In this document: positions 1 through 12,800 of the stretch, piece by piece
Numbering within the stretch: the first letter of the stretch is position 1
Layout of the letters: every line of letters starts with the position of its first letter
Assembly: GCA_030762175.1 (NCBI GenBank)
Contig: CM060833.1
Location: 161,636,001-161,700,000, forward strand
Direction of reading: 5' to 3'
Length of the DNA stretch: 64,000 nucleotides
From: Metallyticus violacea
Taxonomy: Eukaryota; Arthropoda; Insecta; Mantodea; Metallyticidae
The notes under the pieces: generated by a model
Database searches by the model: none
Seen by the model: the letters and a program-made list of their open reading frames with translations, nothing else
What the model was told of the DNA's origin: nothing
Made by a program: the position numbers and the translations under genes

Positions 1-691
1 TGTTATTTACTTGCCACACTTCATATAACCATAAGAATTATTTTTATAATATAAGGATTTTGATGATGCTTTTGATTTAACACTTATTGTTGTGTAATAG
101 ACCCATGGCTACATATTAATATGATATAATTCTCTCTCCCTCTTGTTGCTTATTTAATCTTCCATGCATTATATTAACTTAGAGAGATTCAATATTTATT
201 TTTACCATTTTTTATTTGACTTCTTCCTTTAAAGAAGAACACAAGTTGTATGAAATATATTAAAAATTGTATGATATGTGCTAATTTCATGGAATTATAT
301 TTATTCCCAAAGCCATCATGAAGTATACTCATCCTAAAAATAAGGTTAAAAATCACATGTTATTCCACACAATGTGTGGATTTATTTAATGATTCCAGGT
401 ATTTATAATTATTGGCACCAATTATTTATTTTTCTGTTTTTCACAGTGAAATGAAATGAAACTCACTAAGGTTACTTGTCTCAACCAGGATAGATACAGA
501 ACCATTAATGGAGTAACATGTATTTAATGACCAAATCAGCGCTGAATATAATTTATCTTAGATATTCACTAATTAACTCTGCAGAATCTCTAAGGTAAAT
601 GAGGAAACATACTTAATAACATTTTTACCTTTCTAGAAAGTTCAACTAAAACAAACAAAAAAATAAAGTACTGACTATGTCCAATACCCAC
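1..691. other. Cdk11 intron, nothing recognised
   Basis: AT-rich sequence with no exon, repeat family or RNA gene that I can identify. Later Cdk11 exons, if close, are not visible here. Confidence 0.4.
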
Positions 692-883
692 CAATTCTAT
701 CTGAAACAGATTTGCTTTTGTCTTCCTCAACTTTTCTTTTCTTCCTTTCTCTGCTTCTACTACGTTCTCTCTTTTTGGCTATTTCCCTCAATGTTCTTTC
801 TTTTTCTTTTTCAAGATGTCGACGCTCACGCCTTGCTTCCAATTCTCGACGATAAGCTTCTTTCTGCCTGACTCTTTCTCGAT
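692..883 (-). CDS. Cdk11: Cdk11 exon 6 (3' boundary uncertain)
   Basis: Acceptor CATGTAG. Encodes DRERVRQKEAYRRELEARRE onward to KRERSRSRERKKRK and SKSVSDRIG. The proposed donor is GTGGGT just left of 692. If it is not used, the frame reads on only to a TAG near 675, so a splice here is needed to reach the kinase domain. The donor is not an ideal match, so the end may shift by a few bases. Confidence 0.7.
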
Positions 884-3800
884 CTACATGCAAAAAACCT
901 CTATTAATCAAATGCATTATTATAAAAGGAAACAAAAACTCAACTTTATATTTACTATCATTTTTCATCATAGCAGACTTAGTAGATATTATAACAATAT
1001 CAATTGCTCTTACCTGCTTCAAGGAGTCGCTCTCTTCGTATTTCCCTCTCTAGCCGTTCTGCTTTCTCCTTTGCAGTTTCTCTTGGTGGTGCCACAGCAA
1101 TCACATCTTCTTCAGCCACCCTTCTTTCATGTTCTCGTTCTCTTTCTTTATCCCTCCTTTCCATTTTCAGTCGACGATCCATACTTGCATTGCTGCCTCC
1201 TCCACTACCACAATAAAAGAAAATAAAATAAATTCATTCAGTATGGACTAAAAATTGGAATTCATACTATATTCCCTGGCCAACGAAAATTATCATGCAC
1301 TCTGATTAAATTATCTGCAAGTAATACTTTATTCACATTTTGTAAATATGACTGTAGTGACCAATCTGCTAGCCATGCATATGAGCCAAATTGGTTACTC
1401 CATAGACCAAATTCTTGCCATTATCATCTCATCACTCAAGATCATATTTCAGTTGCTAAGTCAGTTGGGTCAAAAAATTGGTTGGTTATGTTTTGTTTAC
1501 TGTGCATTAACTACTTCATGCAAGAAACATTATTATTGTATGTATATATCGAAATGCCATCCTGTGTGTTAACACTAGAACAGAAAATATTTTTGTATGA
1601 TACATATGAAAATAAAATCTTGAAGAATAATGTGGACACAATTTATAGGGAAATTCTCTGGTGCTTCAGCTCCACATAGAGATACTGTTAAGAAAACTTG
1701 TTTCTAGATTACGGTAAAAAGAGTTGATAAATCGTGTAATTCCTAACCAATAATGACATGTTCTAACAAAAGGAAAACCTTGACGGTGGAGAAACAGTAT
1801 AGCATTCTCCAAAGAAATCCTTATATTAAACAGAAAATAAGATCTTCCAAAAGCTTAGCCCAAAATGCTATTAAATTGGTAAATTTGAAGCCTTAAAGAA
1901 TGGTTGTATTAGTTCGAATTATAATTGTTTGACAATGTAAAAGGCATGTTCATTGGGTTTTGTAGAATATTGCTGATTCTCAGATAATACTTTTTTTCTT
2001 ATGAAGCTTGGTTTCACCTACATAGCTATGTTAGTTTATAAAATTATAAGAACCAGAGCACAGAAAATCTACAATTAATACGAAAGTGATGAAAATATGT
2101 TGTAAAAAAGTGTATTAAATATGTAATATAAAATTGCACAGGGACTTAAAACTGTAAAGATTTAAAAAAAAAAAAAAAAAAAAAGCAAATTGCACATGTC
2201 ACGTGTCACGTGTCACGTTACTTTTAAATGTAATTCTGAAGTCGGTCGAAGAATCAAACATAGTATATAACAAGATATTTCTCCATGTTTTCAGAAGCGA
2301 TTGGAAAATATGCTCTTATATAGTGAAAACTGTTGTTTTCACTATATAAGAGCATATTTATAATTGCAAATTTATAATTTGGTCTATGGAGCAAGTATAC
2401 TTTATTCACATTTTGTAAATATGACCGTAGTGACCAATCTGCTAGCCATGCATATGAGCCAAATTGGTTGCTCCATAGACACGATTTATCAACTCTTGAA
2501 AACGACTTCTGGATATCACATGAAATGCACACTTAAACAGATGGATGTAGCTGGAAGCAATGTCATCATATCATATACCACTTCACATGCTATTGTATGA
2601 TTCTTTAAGGTATTTTGTCCATTATTGATATAACTGACTCAACAGGGAAGGAGTCAACTGCTTTTATCCAAAAGCCCCACTACATTCATATGGACAGTGG
2701 AGAAATCATCACATGTAGTGGTTGCTCCCAAAAAGCCTGCACCTATGACGGCACTTTCACACATACCTTCTTAGTTCATGAAACAACTGACTTGGAGGAC
2801 ATGACTTCCCTCCTCCTCTGCAACTTGAATAACATGGTCCAAACAGGTGAAATGGATGTGTAAACAAAACATTTCAAAAACAGTTGCAGCCTTGAACATG
2901 CATTTTCTCTTGTTATACACCTCCAGGCCACAACAATTTTACACTTTCATTAACAGATCAAGCAATAGTCGCATGATCTGTGACTTTACAACTATTCTAG
3001 CAATGATATATCTTGATGCACTATTCAAACTCAGTTCCCATGAGTTTGTAATATATCAAGCCAAAAACTTGGATTCAATCACAAAATCCAGATATAGGAA
3101 GAGCCTATCTCTATTTTTATGCATTCTACAGCTTGCTCATAGCACACTTCAAGATATCCCTTGCAAAGTGTAGATTTATCAATGACTCAATGAACATAGT
3201 ACTTATCAAGAAACACAAATATTTTGGCACCTGAAGTATGCTTGCTGATATCATGGATTTGCACGTGTCTTTATGAAACTTATTTCAAGAGGAATCGTTA
3301 TGTATGCCCTTTAACAAAGTATCTCCTTTAAACTGAATGCAACTTTTATTTTTATTGTTAAGTTCACTTAATGGATGCTATTCCAATTGAGATATCACTG
3401 TAGAATAGATTTTTCTGTCACACAGAATCTGTCTTGACACAATACCTCTTTTCCATCGATGGTAAAAGCATTGTTCATTATTATCCAGAGTTTTAGCTTC
3501 ATGAGCAACGAACTTGCAATTGGTGCCATCCCAGTAGAAATTTGCAATTGTTCAATTATAGTACATATAAGTGCATCACAGCAATGAAATATTCACGTGA
3601 ATATTGGAATAAAAGATAAAGATATTAAAACATTGCCTGCTCAACCTCCAAGAAATACCTTAGATACATTCTCATTTCCACTTTATTGTTAACACCAATT
3701 AACAGGAGGTGGAGTGGCCCACTCATTATGTAATATCTGTCAATCTGCTAGGTTTTTCCAGGGTTAAGAAGGAAGTGCAGGATTGCAGATTTAGTAGGGA

Positions 3801-6800
3801 AATAGGGATTGTACCTGGATGGTTGACTCATCATGAAAGGAGAAATTATGTACAGAGAACTTTCCATTTAAAACTGCATACAGTATTTGTCATGAATGTT
3901 TAGTTTTATGCAAAAATATATAATTAATCTTAAAAATATGTCGTAGTGTGGAAATACGTACTATTAAAATTAAATACATTGTCTTAGTCACATTTTAAGT
4001 ATTCAGACATATATATACCAAGGAAAAAATATGTAATTATATAAATTCTGGAATCTAGTTATGACATCTAATATATCTTACATCTTATTACTGCAAGGAA
4101 CTATTATTTGAGTCTATATAAATTACTTTCACACTATAGATGAACCAGGAATATATATATATAAAAGAAACAATGTGAATGCTAATTTCATAAGAAAATG
4201 TTAGGAATGCCCACTCCTTGAATATCTGTATCTGTACACAGGCATGCATATTTGTGCAGGGCAATCAATAAAAAAATCTAATTAAACAAAATATATAACA
4301 AAAATTAAGAAAACCAAACAAATGTCTTCTTCTTTTTTTGTGCATGCGTGCGCGTGTGTCAAGAAAAATTAGTTGGGAGCTTAATGGTTAGCAAAATTCT
4401 CTTTCCTAAATAAATTACTGACTTTGAGTGGTTGTTTCAGTTGTTTTATATACAGTGGTCACAAATTGTTTATATATTTAATGATTTGTTGTCAACATCA
4501 CAAGTACTGATGACATAGCTCAACACAGATACTCTTTCTTTGGTAGCATTTTCTGCATCTACTGCACAATTTCTTTATTTGAACAGAAGTTCCTTCTGCA
4601 GCAACTGGTACCACATTGTTATAGGTGGCTAACCTGATAAAAACCCAATGCTGAAATATAAGCTCCAATTTATCCATTTTTTGTATTCTTTGGAGCTTAG
4701 GTATATGTTGATTTTTGCTTCAACTCCTATTCATCAATAGCTCACTGTTACCGATATTTACATACAGATGTTATCTATAATATTTACTTATCTATAATAT
4801 TTATACTTTGCATAACAATTCTTAGTTGTCAAAGAACATATAACATTACATGCTATGCCAACATTCCACATGGCATCCATGGCATTTCATTTTCATATTT
4901 CTAATGTTGGAATACTAGACATCACCTATATCCAGTTTTGTGTACTGAAATTATTTCTTGATCTTGAAGGAGATTGGAGTAGGTTGTAAACCATCCCATG
5001 TTACGTTAGGTCGGTCCTATTTGTGTAGTGGTAACCATACTTGGCTCCTAAACCCAAGATCCCACGCTCAAACCAGTCAGAATGAATGGATTTTTTCGGT
5101 CGTAAAAATCCTAAGCGTGGCTTCCTTCAGAAGAGAAGTATAGCCATGGGTCCCATGTTGTACATTTTACAGCACGAAAAAGAACCTCAAACCTGAAATA
5201 AGAGGCCACTGAACAAAATTTGTTGGCCATTTCACGCCCTGAATTGAACGAGACACTGATGACCTGAAATGTTAAAGAGCATCCGTAAATAAAACAAATC
5301 AACAACATCCCATGTTATACAGTTTTCCTCATTTTCAAGGTTAAAAATCATCCTGTATAATATCAAACAGAATGTATAAAATCCATATTTTGAAGACAGC
5401 AAAAGCATGTTAACAAAATTCCTCCAGTTGGGCAACAATACAAGGGTTATTCACAAAAAGACAAATGTAAAGAATTTTTGTCACATGCTGTACAGCTGTT
5501 TCATTCCAGCCATTTTCATATAAGCTATCTTTAGTGTTCTGTAAGCATCTGCCTGGTGCAATTGTTCATACATAATCATTATGGTGACAAGTTCACTGAT
5601 GAAACTGTTAAGCAAATGAAACTGGTTTTCACATTAAACACCCAAAAAGGAAATGTCAATCAATAGAGTGGTGTCATACTCACTCTGTCAACAAAGTCAC
5701 ACAAATTTTATTACTGGAACTCATGAGCCATGCCATCTGTTTTCTGGTACTGTAAAGGATTCTTAATTGCCAAGAAAGACAACCATATGAGCTGTTACCC
5801 ACTGTACTATTAGATGTCTTTGGCTGTTCAGAACTGCCCAGACACATTATATCATGGAATTATTCTTTATGACAATGCTTGCCCACAGAAGGCAGCTAAT
5901 AAGACATTGGAGTTATAGAATAAATGCATTTAATTGGATTAAATGTAAGGTCATCCACTCTACAATTTGTACTTGATACCAACTGAACTCCCACATTTTC
6001 TGAAGACAAAGTGGACTTGCTGAAAAATAATTTGAAAATTATTAGGACTTAGCAGGAATGTTGTCATGGACTGGTCAAATCAACGATAATCGCTTTTTAA
6101 AATCAGTGAATACTTAAATTTTTTCCAGGTATGACAAGTACCTAAATGTTCAAGGCAACTATGTGGAGATATAGATTAAAGTATAAGGCAAAGTTTGTCT
6201 ATCAGTTTCTTTAGATTATAACAATAAGGTATTCATTACTGGATATTCTTTATAAAACACCCTCATACTTACATCATCACAAGTTAGTGTAATAACTCAA
6301 ATTAAAGAATTATTACATACAAATCTCACATAAATAGATGCTTACCTGGTTCCCCTTTCTGCTTCAATGTTATCACCACCAGTATTACCACTTCCCCCTC
6401 CTCCTGCTCCCCGCCCTTCATTTCGCCTCTTGTCCAGCAAACGCTCCCTGAGATCTTCTAAAACACGTTCACCCCTGTCATTTGCAATCTTGTCCTTATT
6501 TCTTCCACTACTTCCCACACTGTCCAGCCCTCTAGAGTCCCGCTCACGACCAGTGCCACTTACTGTTTCACCTCGATCACGATCTCTCTCTCTTTCTCGT
6601 TCTCGTTCCCTTTCACGTTTGCTCTCTCTAGCTGCAGCAGCTGCCTCTCGCCGTTCTCTAAAAATATATTTACATGTATGGTAACATACCAGAAGGATCT
6701 CAACTTTAGCATTCCCTTCTGCAACTACTGACCAACAACAGGTATGGTGCTTCAGACATATCAGAATTAGAAAAGGTGATAGAGGGAGAGTTTCAGGAGG

Positions 6801-9800
6801 GATTAACATGTTTTTTTAAAAATACTGTTAGAATTAAATGTGTGAAGGGGAGTGAAAATGAAGTACATACTGTTAATAAAGATAAACATAGAAGTGAACT
6901 ATGGATTGGGCAGTTTATAATCCTCCTGAATCACCAAAATTAAACTTAAGAAGCTATTTTAAGTTTCATGGAAAATACAGAAGAGTTCAGAAGGTTGTAT
7001 TCAAATATGAAATTCATATTAAAGGGTAATAAAGAAGGAGAAAGCTTATTGAATTTTTTGAGTGTCATAATTTAATGTTGCCTACTGGATCAAGAGGGGA
7101 TAATATTGAAGGTGAATTTACCTTTGCAAATGGTCAAAGTGTACTTAATACACATTATATAGTGTGAGAGCCAATAAGTAGATTGAGGAATTTAAAGTGG
7201 AGAATGATAATATAGGTGTGTGTCACTTCCCATTATAACTGAAATTTAAATTAGAGTTCAAAAACAGAGCGAATAACAGAATAAAACAGGATAAGAAGTT
7301 TTAAATGAAAAGATAGGTTAAAGGATACTTTCTAGGAAAAACTGAATTCAAGCTGGTGAAAATTAATTAAATATGGAGAAACTGTCCTAAATGGGGGAAA
7401 TATGGTATTGGCACTGGAGAGGTTAGATTGTTAAGGATGGCAGGGTTGTAATTGGTATCTATACAGGGAAAGAGTGTGACAACAGAACAGTTTCATGAGT
7501 GTGTTGCAGTAAAGAAGTATTTAAAAATCTTCTGAAATCCATTTCAGAAAGTCAAAAGAAATTTATGATTTTTGCTCAGTAAATTGGAATATAATTAATG
7601 CCTGTTGGAGTCAAAGATGAAAGTATGGCAAGAGAAGATGTGAGAGAGAATTGAGGCAGAGACAATAAACACTTATGGGCAAGAATATATATAGAAAAAT
7701 GAAATTAGGAAATATGATATTGGATAAATTATTTTAAATGTTTTATGAGTAATTATAATATCAATTTTGGTAAATTAGAGATAAGAGTAAAAGAAGTGTA
7801 AAAAGAAATAGTAGTGAATGAAGTAGAATGTAAATAAAATTTTTGAAACAGAATAAAGCAGCAAAAATAGATGGTATACCAGGAGAGTTTTGAACACTGT
7901 TTAGTAAAATTACGAATAGTGTTTATATTAGTGGCTAAATTTTCAAACAATACCAGAAATAATATTGTAATAGCAGACAATTAGAAAATAAACATTGTAG
8001 TCCCACTGTATAAAGGTAAAGGAGACAAATGATCCAAGTAATTATAGAGGAATTAGTTGTTACATATTCTGGGAAAGATTAATATAGGCATTTAGATAAA
8101 GAATGGCCTGAGACAGAAGGCAACCTATCTGAAATTTTTTTTGAGTAGTGTTTAACGCCTGTTTTTACTACTGAGGCACCACAGGCGATAGTCACTGATG
8201 ATACATGAAACGAAAATATATATTGGGAAAGGATTTTTTTTTTTTTTAAAGGAAGCATTCCAGGCCTAAGTTTGGGGTACCTCCCCGGCATTTGCCAGTT
8301 ATGAGGACTGAGGAAAACCTGGAAAAAACCCCAGTAAGGGAGGACGGTCCTGGTGGGATTCGAACCGCAGACCTCCTGCTCATGAGTTCATACCTTAACG
8401 ACCTCGGCCACCTGTGCCGGTAAGCTATCTGAATGTCAGGCTGAGTTTAAGAAAGGATAAAGAGCTTTAGATAACATTGTGATGATTCAAATTATAATAA
8501 ATACCAGTAATAAAAGGGGAAGAGTATATGTTTTTTGTAGACTTTAAGAAGCCTTTTGACACTATAAACATAGATGCATTGGTATGTAAATTAAGAAAGG
8601 GGTTCAGGAATTTGAGGCTAGAGAATAATGTACTTAAGGAATGTATGAGGTATTTGAGGGAAACAAAGAGAATATATAGCTGGTGCGAGAGAAGGGGAAA
8701 AAGATTAGAAGAGATTGGAATGGGGTATACATGACAGCAAAGAGAAAGGATTCTGGGAGGAAGTAGAAAGATGGACGAATATAGAAAAATAGAATTAGTT
8801 TTCAGTTTTAAAAGTCCTTGAAATCACATAGAATGATAAAAAAAGAAATGAGGTAGGAAGAAATATATGAACTGTTGTGTTAGGAAAGAGAGGGAAGGTA
8901 CAAGTATGTACAATGTTTTTGAAGGGCTATAAGGGAAGTAATGGGGATGAATGAAAAATATAACAGATGGAATGCTTACTATTTAGTGGAATGTAAGGAA
9001 ACAAAGGAAGTGGAAAGTTGGAACAAAAAAATTGGGGTGGCAAGAATCTATAGCAATAAAATATTAGTAGACTGTGGAGTAGAAGTAAGTAAAATAATAA
9101 AAATGTATTTAAAAAAGTGGAAGAAAAATGGATTTGGAAGGTTAAGAAAAGGAGACTGAATGGGAAGGAAGTTTAAAATATGTAGTAAGAGTTGAAGGGC
9201 AAAGTAGATATGATACTAATAACCTGAGAATGTGTATGACAGATCTTGAGACAGAGGTGTGGTAGATTATTCAGGAGCTAGATATACAAGTTGGTTGGAA
9301 TTCAGGTATTAATGTATATTGATAAGCACTTAGTTTAACATTAAAGCAGCAGGAAACTGCTGATGATCTAACATAAGGATTCAGCAATCAAGTCTAAATT
9401 TATAATGTTGATTATGTAGAGATGTCAGTGATTAATGGATGAACAGAGAAGAATGCAATTTCATTTCCAAAAGACAATGATAGTTGTTACAATATATGAG
9501 ATGATGACTTCAATGACATTCAATTCATATCAGGAACTGAATGGGAGATACGAGGAGCATTTGGAAATGATTTACAATAGTAGTGTTTTGTATCTTATTT
9601 ATTATGCAACATGGTTCAATTCACATGCAATCTCTCAATATCCTCTCCACCAATGCCAATGTAACTTGCCGTCTACTTGGTAACTTCATTATAGTATTAC
9701 AAACCTACACTGCTCTCTACTACTACTCTTACAAGGCCCACCAGGGATTAAATAGGCAATATCTATGATGATGGATGGGTCGCACAGGTCCTATACCTTG

Positions 9801-12800
9801 CTCCCCGAGGTCACCAGATATGAATGGGCTACTACACTATGGAGCAATCTCAGGAACTAGAATTTTTTTTAATAGTGTTTAATGCCAGTTTTTACTACTG
9901 GGGCACCACAAGCAGTGGACACTGATGATACATGAGATGAAATGATAAATCAGTAAAGGATTTTTTTAAAGGAAGAAAACTTTCCAGGCCTAAGTACCTC
10001 CCCTGCATTTGCCATTTATGAAGACTGAGGAAAACCTGGAGAAAACCTCAGTCAGGAAGGACAGTCTAGCAGGAATCGAACCCCAGACCTCCCACTCACA
10101 AGGCCGCGCCTTAATGACCTTGGCCACCAGTGGCGGTAGGAGCTAGTGTACAGCATGCTCCCACAGACTGAGGAAAACTGTATTGCTCACCAGCATGCCG
10201 TCATTATTACCATCAGAAAAGAGCATATGCATATAGGAAACCTAGGTATTTTATATCGAGCTATGGCTTGAGATGAGTGATGGACATTTTGAGCATTTGT
10301 TCGGATAAAGTCTAATTGTTCATTGTCATACACATCACACTGTATGTAAAATAAAAGGGATTATTTGTAAACAAAAATATTTAGCCTCTGTTGTTGATTT
10401 TATTGTTTTGGTTATGTGCTCTATTTGACCGAAGAAATTTGTTAAATACCTGTGTCATTATGGCTCGCAGAATGTTGCTTAAACTATTTTTGTTCCCTAT
10501 CATAGGATGACATTTTTGTACACTCTGTGTATTGTCGCAAAGCATTATGCACAGTATCAGAGACCAACATAGTTGAAATTAATTCATCATAAACTCAGCC
10601 TTTAACATTTATTAGTGCTCTTGAAATATCCCAAAAATGGAAATATAAGTGATGCATTTGAGGAACAAGCATTGACAATATGAAAAATTATTGAGATTAC
10701 CAAAGAATAATCTGGAAAAATTAGTACCCTTAACAGACTTTAAAATCAAGAACAGATTTCAGTGTACAGAATGAAAAATAAAAATAAATTTTCACAACAT
10801 ATAGGAAAATTTTATAATGGAGGTAATCCCAAACATTTTGTTTCAGCTGAATACAATTTCCACTGAACATTAGTTATAAACCATGCAGTTTTTTTGCTTT
10901 GGCTACCAGTCACATTTCAATTTCACTTCCTAGAATGTTTATATCATCTTGCCTTATAGAAGATGCGAGAATTCTTATCTTCCATTTAGCTCACAGGCAC
11001 TGAATTGGGAAAAGAGATTATGATTGACATGATTCAGTTTTTAGCAACAGTACATTTCTGATTACAATGCTATGGTTTTCTTTACATTCCTAAATTTTCA
11101 CTTGTGCTAATTTTGTCGATATAGTTCAAGATTTGCATTAATTTCATTTGGTATTTCCTCCATTATAATTGGATATTTGTGCTCAGGAGTTTGTTTTGTA
11201 CTGAATCAGTAGATTCAAATTTGCACACTATTAATGAATTGTAATTCTGAGAGGAGGCAAAGATCAAGAAAGATCTGAATAAATTCTCTACGCACACAAG
11301 GAGTGATTCCTATTTAATGAATGAATGGTGTTTAACGCCCGCTTTTGCTACAGAGGCACCACAGGCGATGGGCACTGATGATACATGAGATGAAATGATA
11401 TATTGGGGAAAGGATTTATTTTTATGGAAGGAATCGTTCCAGGCCTAGTTTAGGGTACCTCCCCGGCATTTGCCATTTATGAGGACTGAGGAAAACCTGG
11501 AAAAAACCTCAGTCAGGAAGGACGGTCCTGGCGGTATTCGAACCCAGACCTCCCGCTCACGAGTCCGAGACTTAACGACCTCGGCCACCCGTGGCGGTGA
11601 TTCCTATTTAAAAATGTATTGCTCTAGATATATATAAAACCATTGTGCTGATATTTGCTAAACATTCCTGTTTATTAATTTGATCTTTTTTTCAATTTTC
11701 CTCTTCCTTTTTTCTGAATATGTTTACTAGATCTGCTAACTATGATCTCTCTCCATTGAGTCTGAGAAGGTTGTGGTAACAAGTATTGATTGTGTTGGCT
11801 ATGTAATGTAATTTTTCCCTTTGTTACAAATCCCTTGTCTGTCGTTTTTAGCTTGAATTGGTTCTAGAAGCTCAAAAAGGGTAGTTTGCTTTGGCAATGG
11901 CTTCATCAGATGGGACCTACCATGCAGAGTTAGTATTATAACTTAATCACTCTTCGACAATGGTTTCTCCTGTCTGCAATTACCTAAAAATTTCTTAGGC
12001 TGGAGACAACCCTAATTTTCATCTAGTGATCAAGGTTCTAGCTAATTGATCAAAGAGATATTACAGTCACAAGTATTATGGATACTGCAGTTGTAACATT
12101 TTTCACAGGTATGAAATGAAATACTTTTCTTTGTTTCTTATGACATTTGATTTGGGAAATTCCTTATTTTCACAAGAATTCATACTTAAAGGCACCAATA
12201 GGCACTTATTTATTGTTATTTATTTGATCATGTTGTAATTTAATAGTAATATAATGTAGAATTTAAATTATAATGTTTCACTGTGCTTAATTTTAAGGGT
12301 TTTAAGTGTGTGTTGTTTCTTAATTCAATGATATACATAATGTGTATTATGCCTTGTGTGTTTACAATGGAACATATGAATCAATCTATGATTCATATAT
12401 GTTAATTCAGTCAGTTTATGAAGTTCAAAGATTGTTTCAAGCAAGATTACTGGGTGTAGAGATGCTCCAGATCATAAAACAGAATCCAAATCTATATAAT
12501 AAATTTCAGGAAACTGAAAGTGTTCCGTCTAAGAAACCAAAAAAGCAACATAGGGTTCTCACCAAAGAAAGATTACATGTCATTGGTAACAGTTTAGAAA
12601 ATTCCTCTATTAAATCTCTTCACCGCCTTGGCACATATTTTGTGAGTAGATTCTGGAAAATGTGTACAATGGAAAAGAGTTCCACATTTAATATTCTTCT
12701 TGTATAAGGCCTGGTTCCACTCCACGGCTATGTGTGTACCAAAACAATTATTGGAGTACTGATAAACATTATTTCAACATGAAATGCCCCTCCATGATGA

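Noticed and set aside
675..691. end of Cdk11 exon 6 as the protein C-terminus
   Set aside because: A protein ending here would lack the kinase domain; a donor just upstream is more likely, though a short isoform is not excluded.
816..1226. plus-strand open frames over the Cdk11 exons
   Set aside because: Antisense shadows of Arg/Glu-rich codons with Ser/Leu-rich translation and no family.
6367..6684. plus-strand Ser/Pro/Leu-rich open frame
   Set aside because: Antisense of Cdk11 exon 4 low-complexity codons.
11895..11915. TCATCAG box (minus CUGAUGA) resembling a hammerhead
   Set aside because: No paired stem II and no GAAA at the right distance. It may be an eroded Penelope tail, but the ribozyme cannot be supported.
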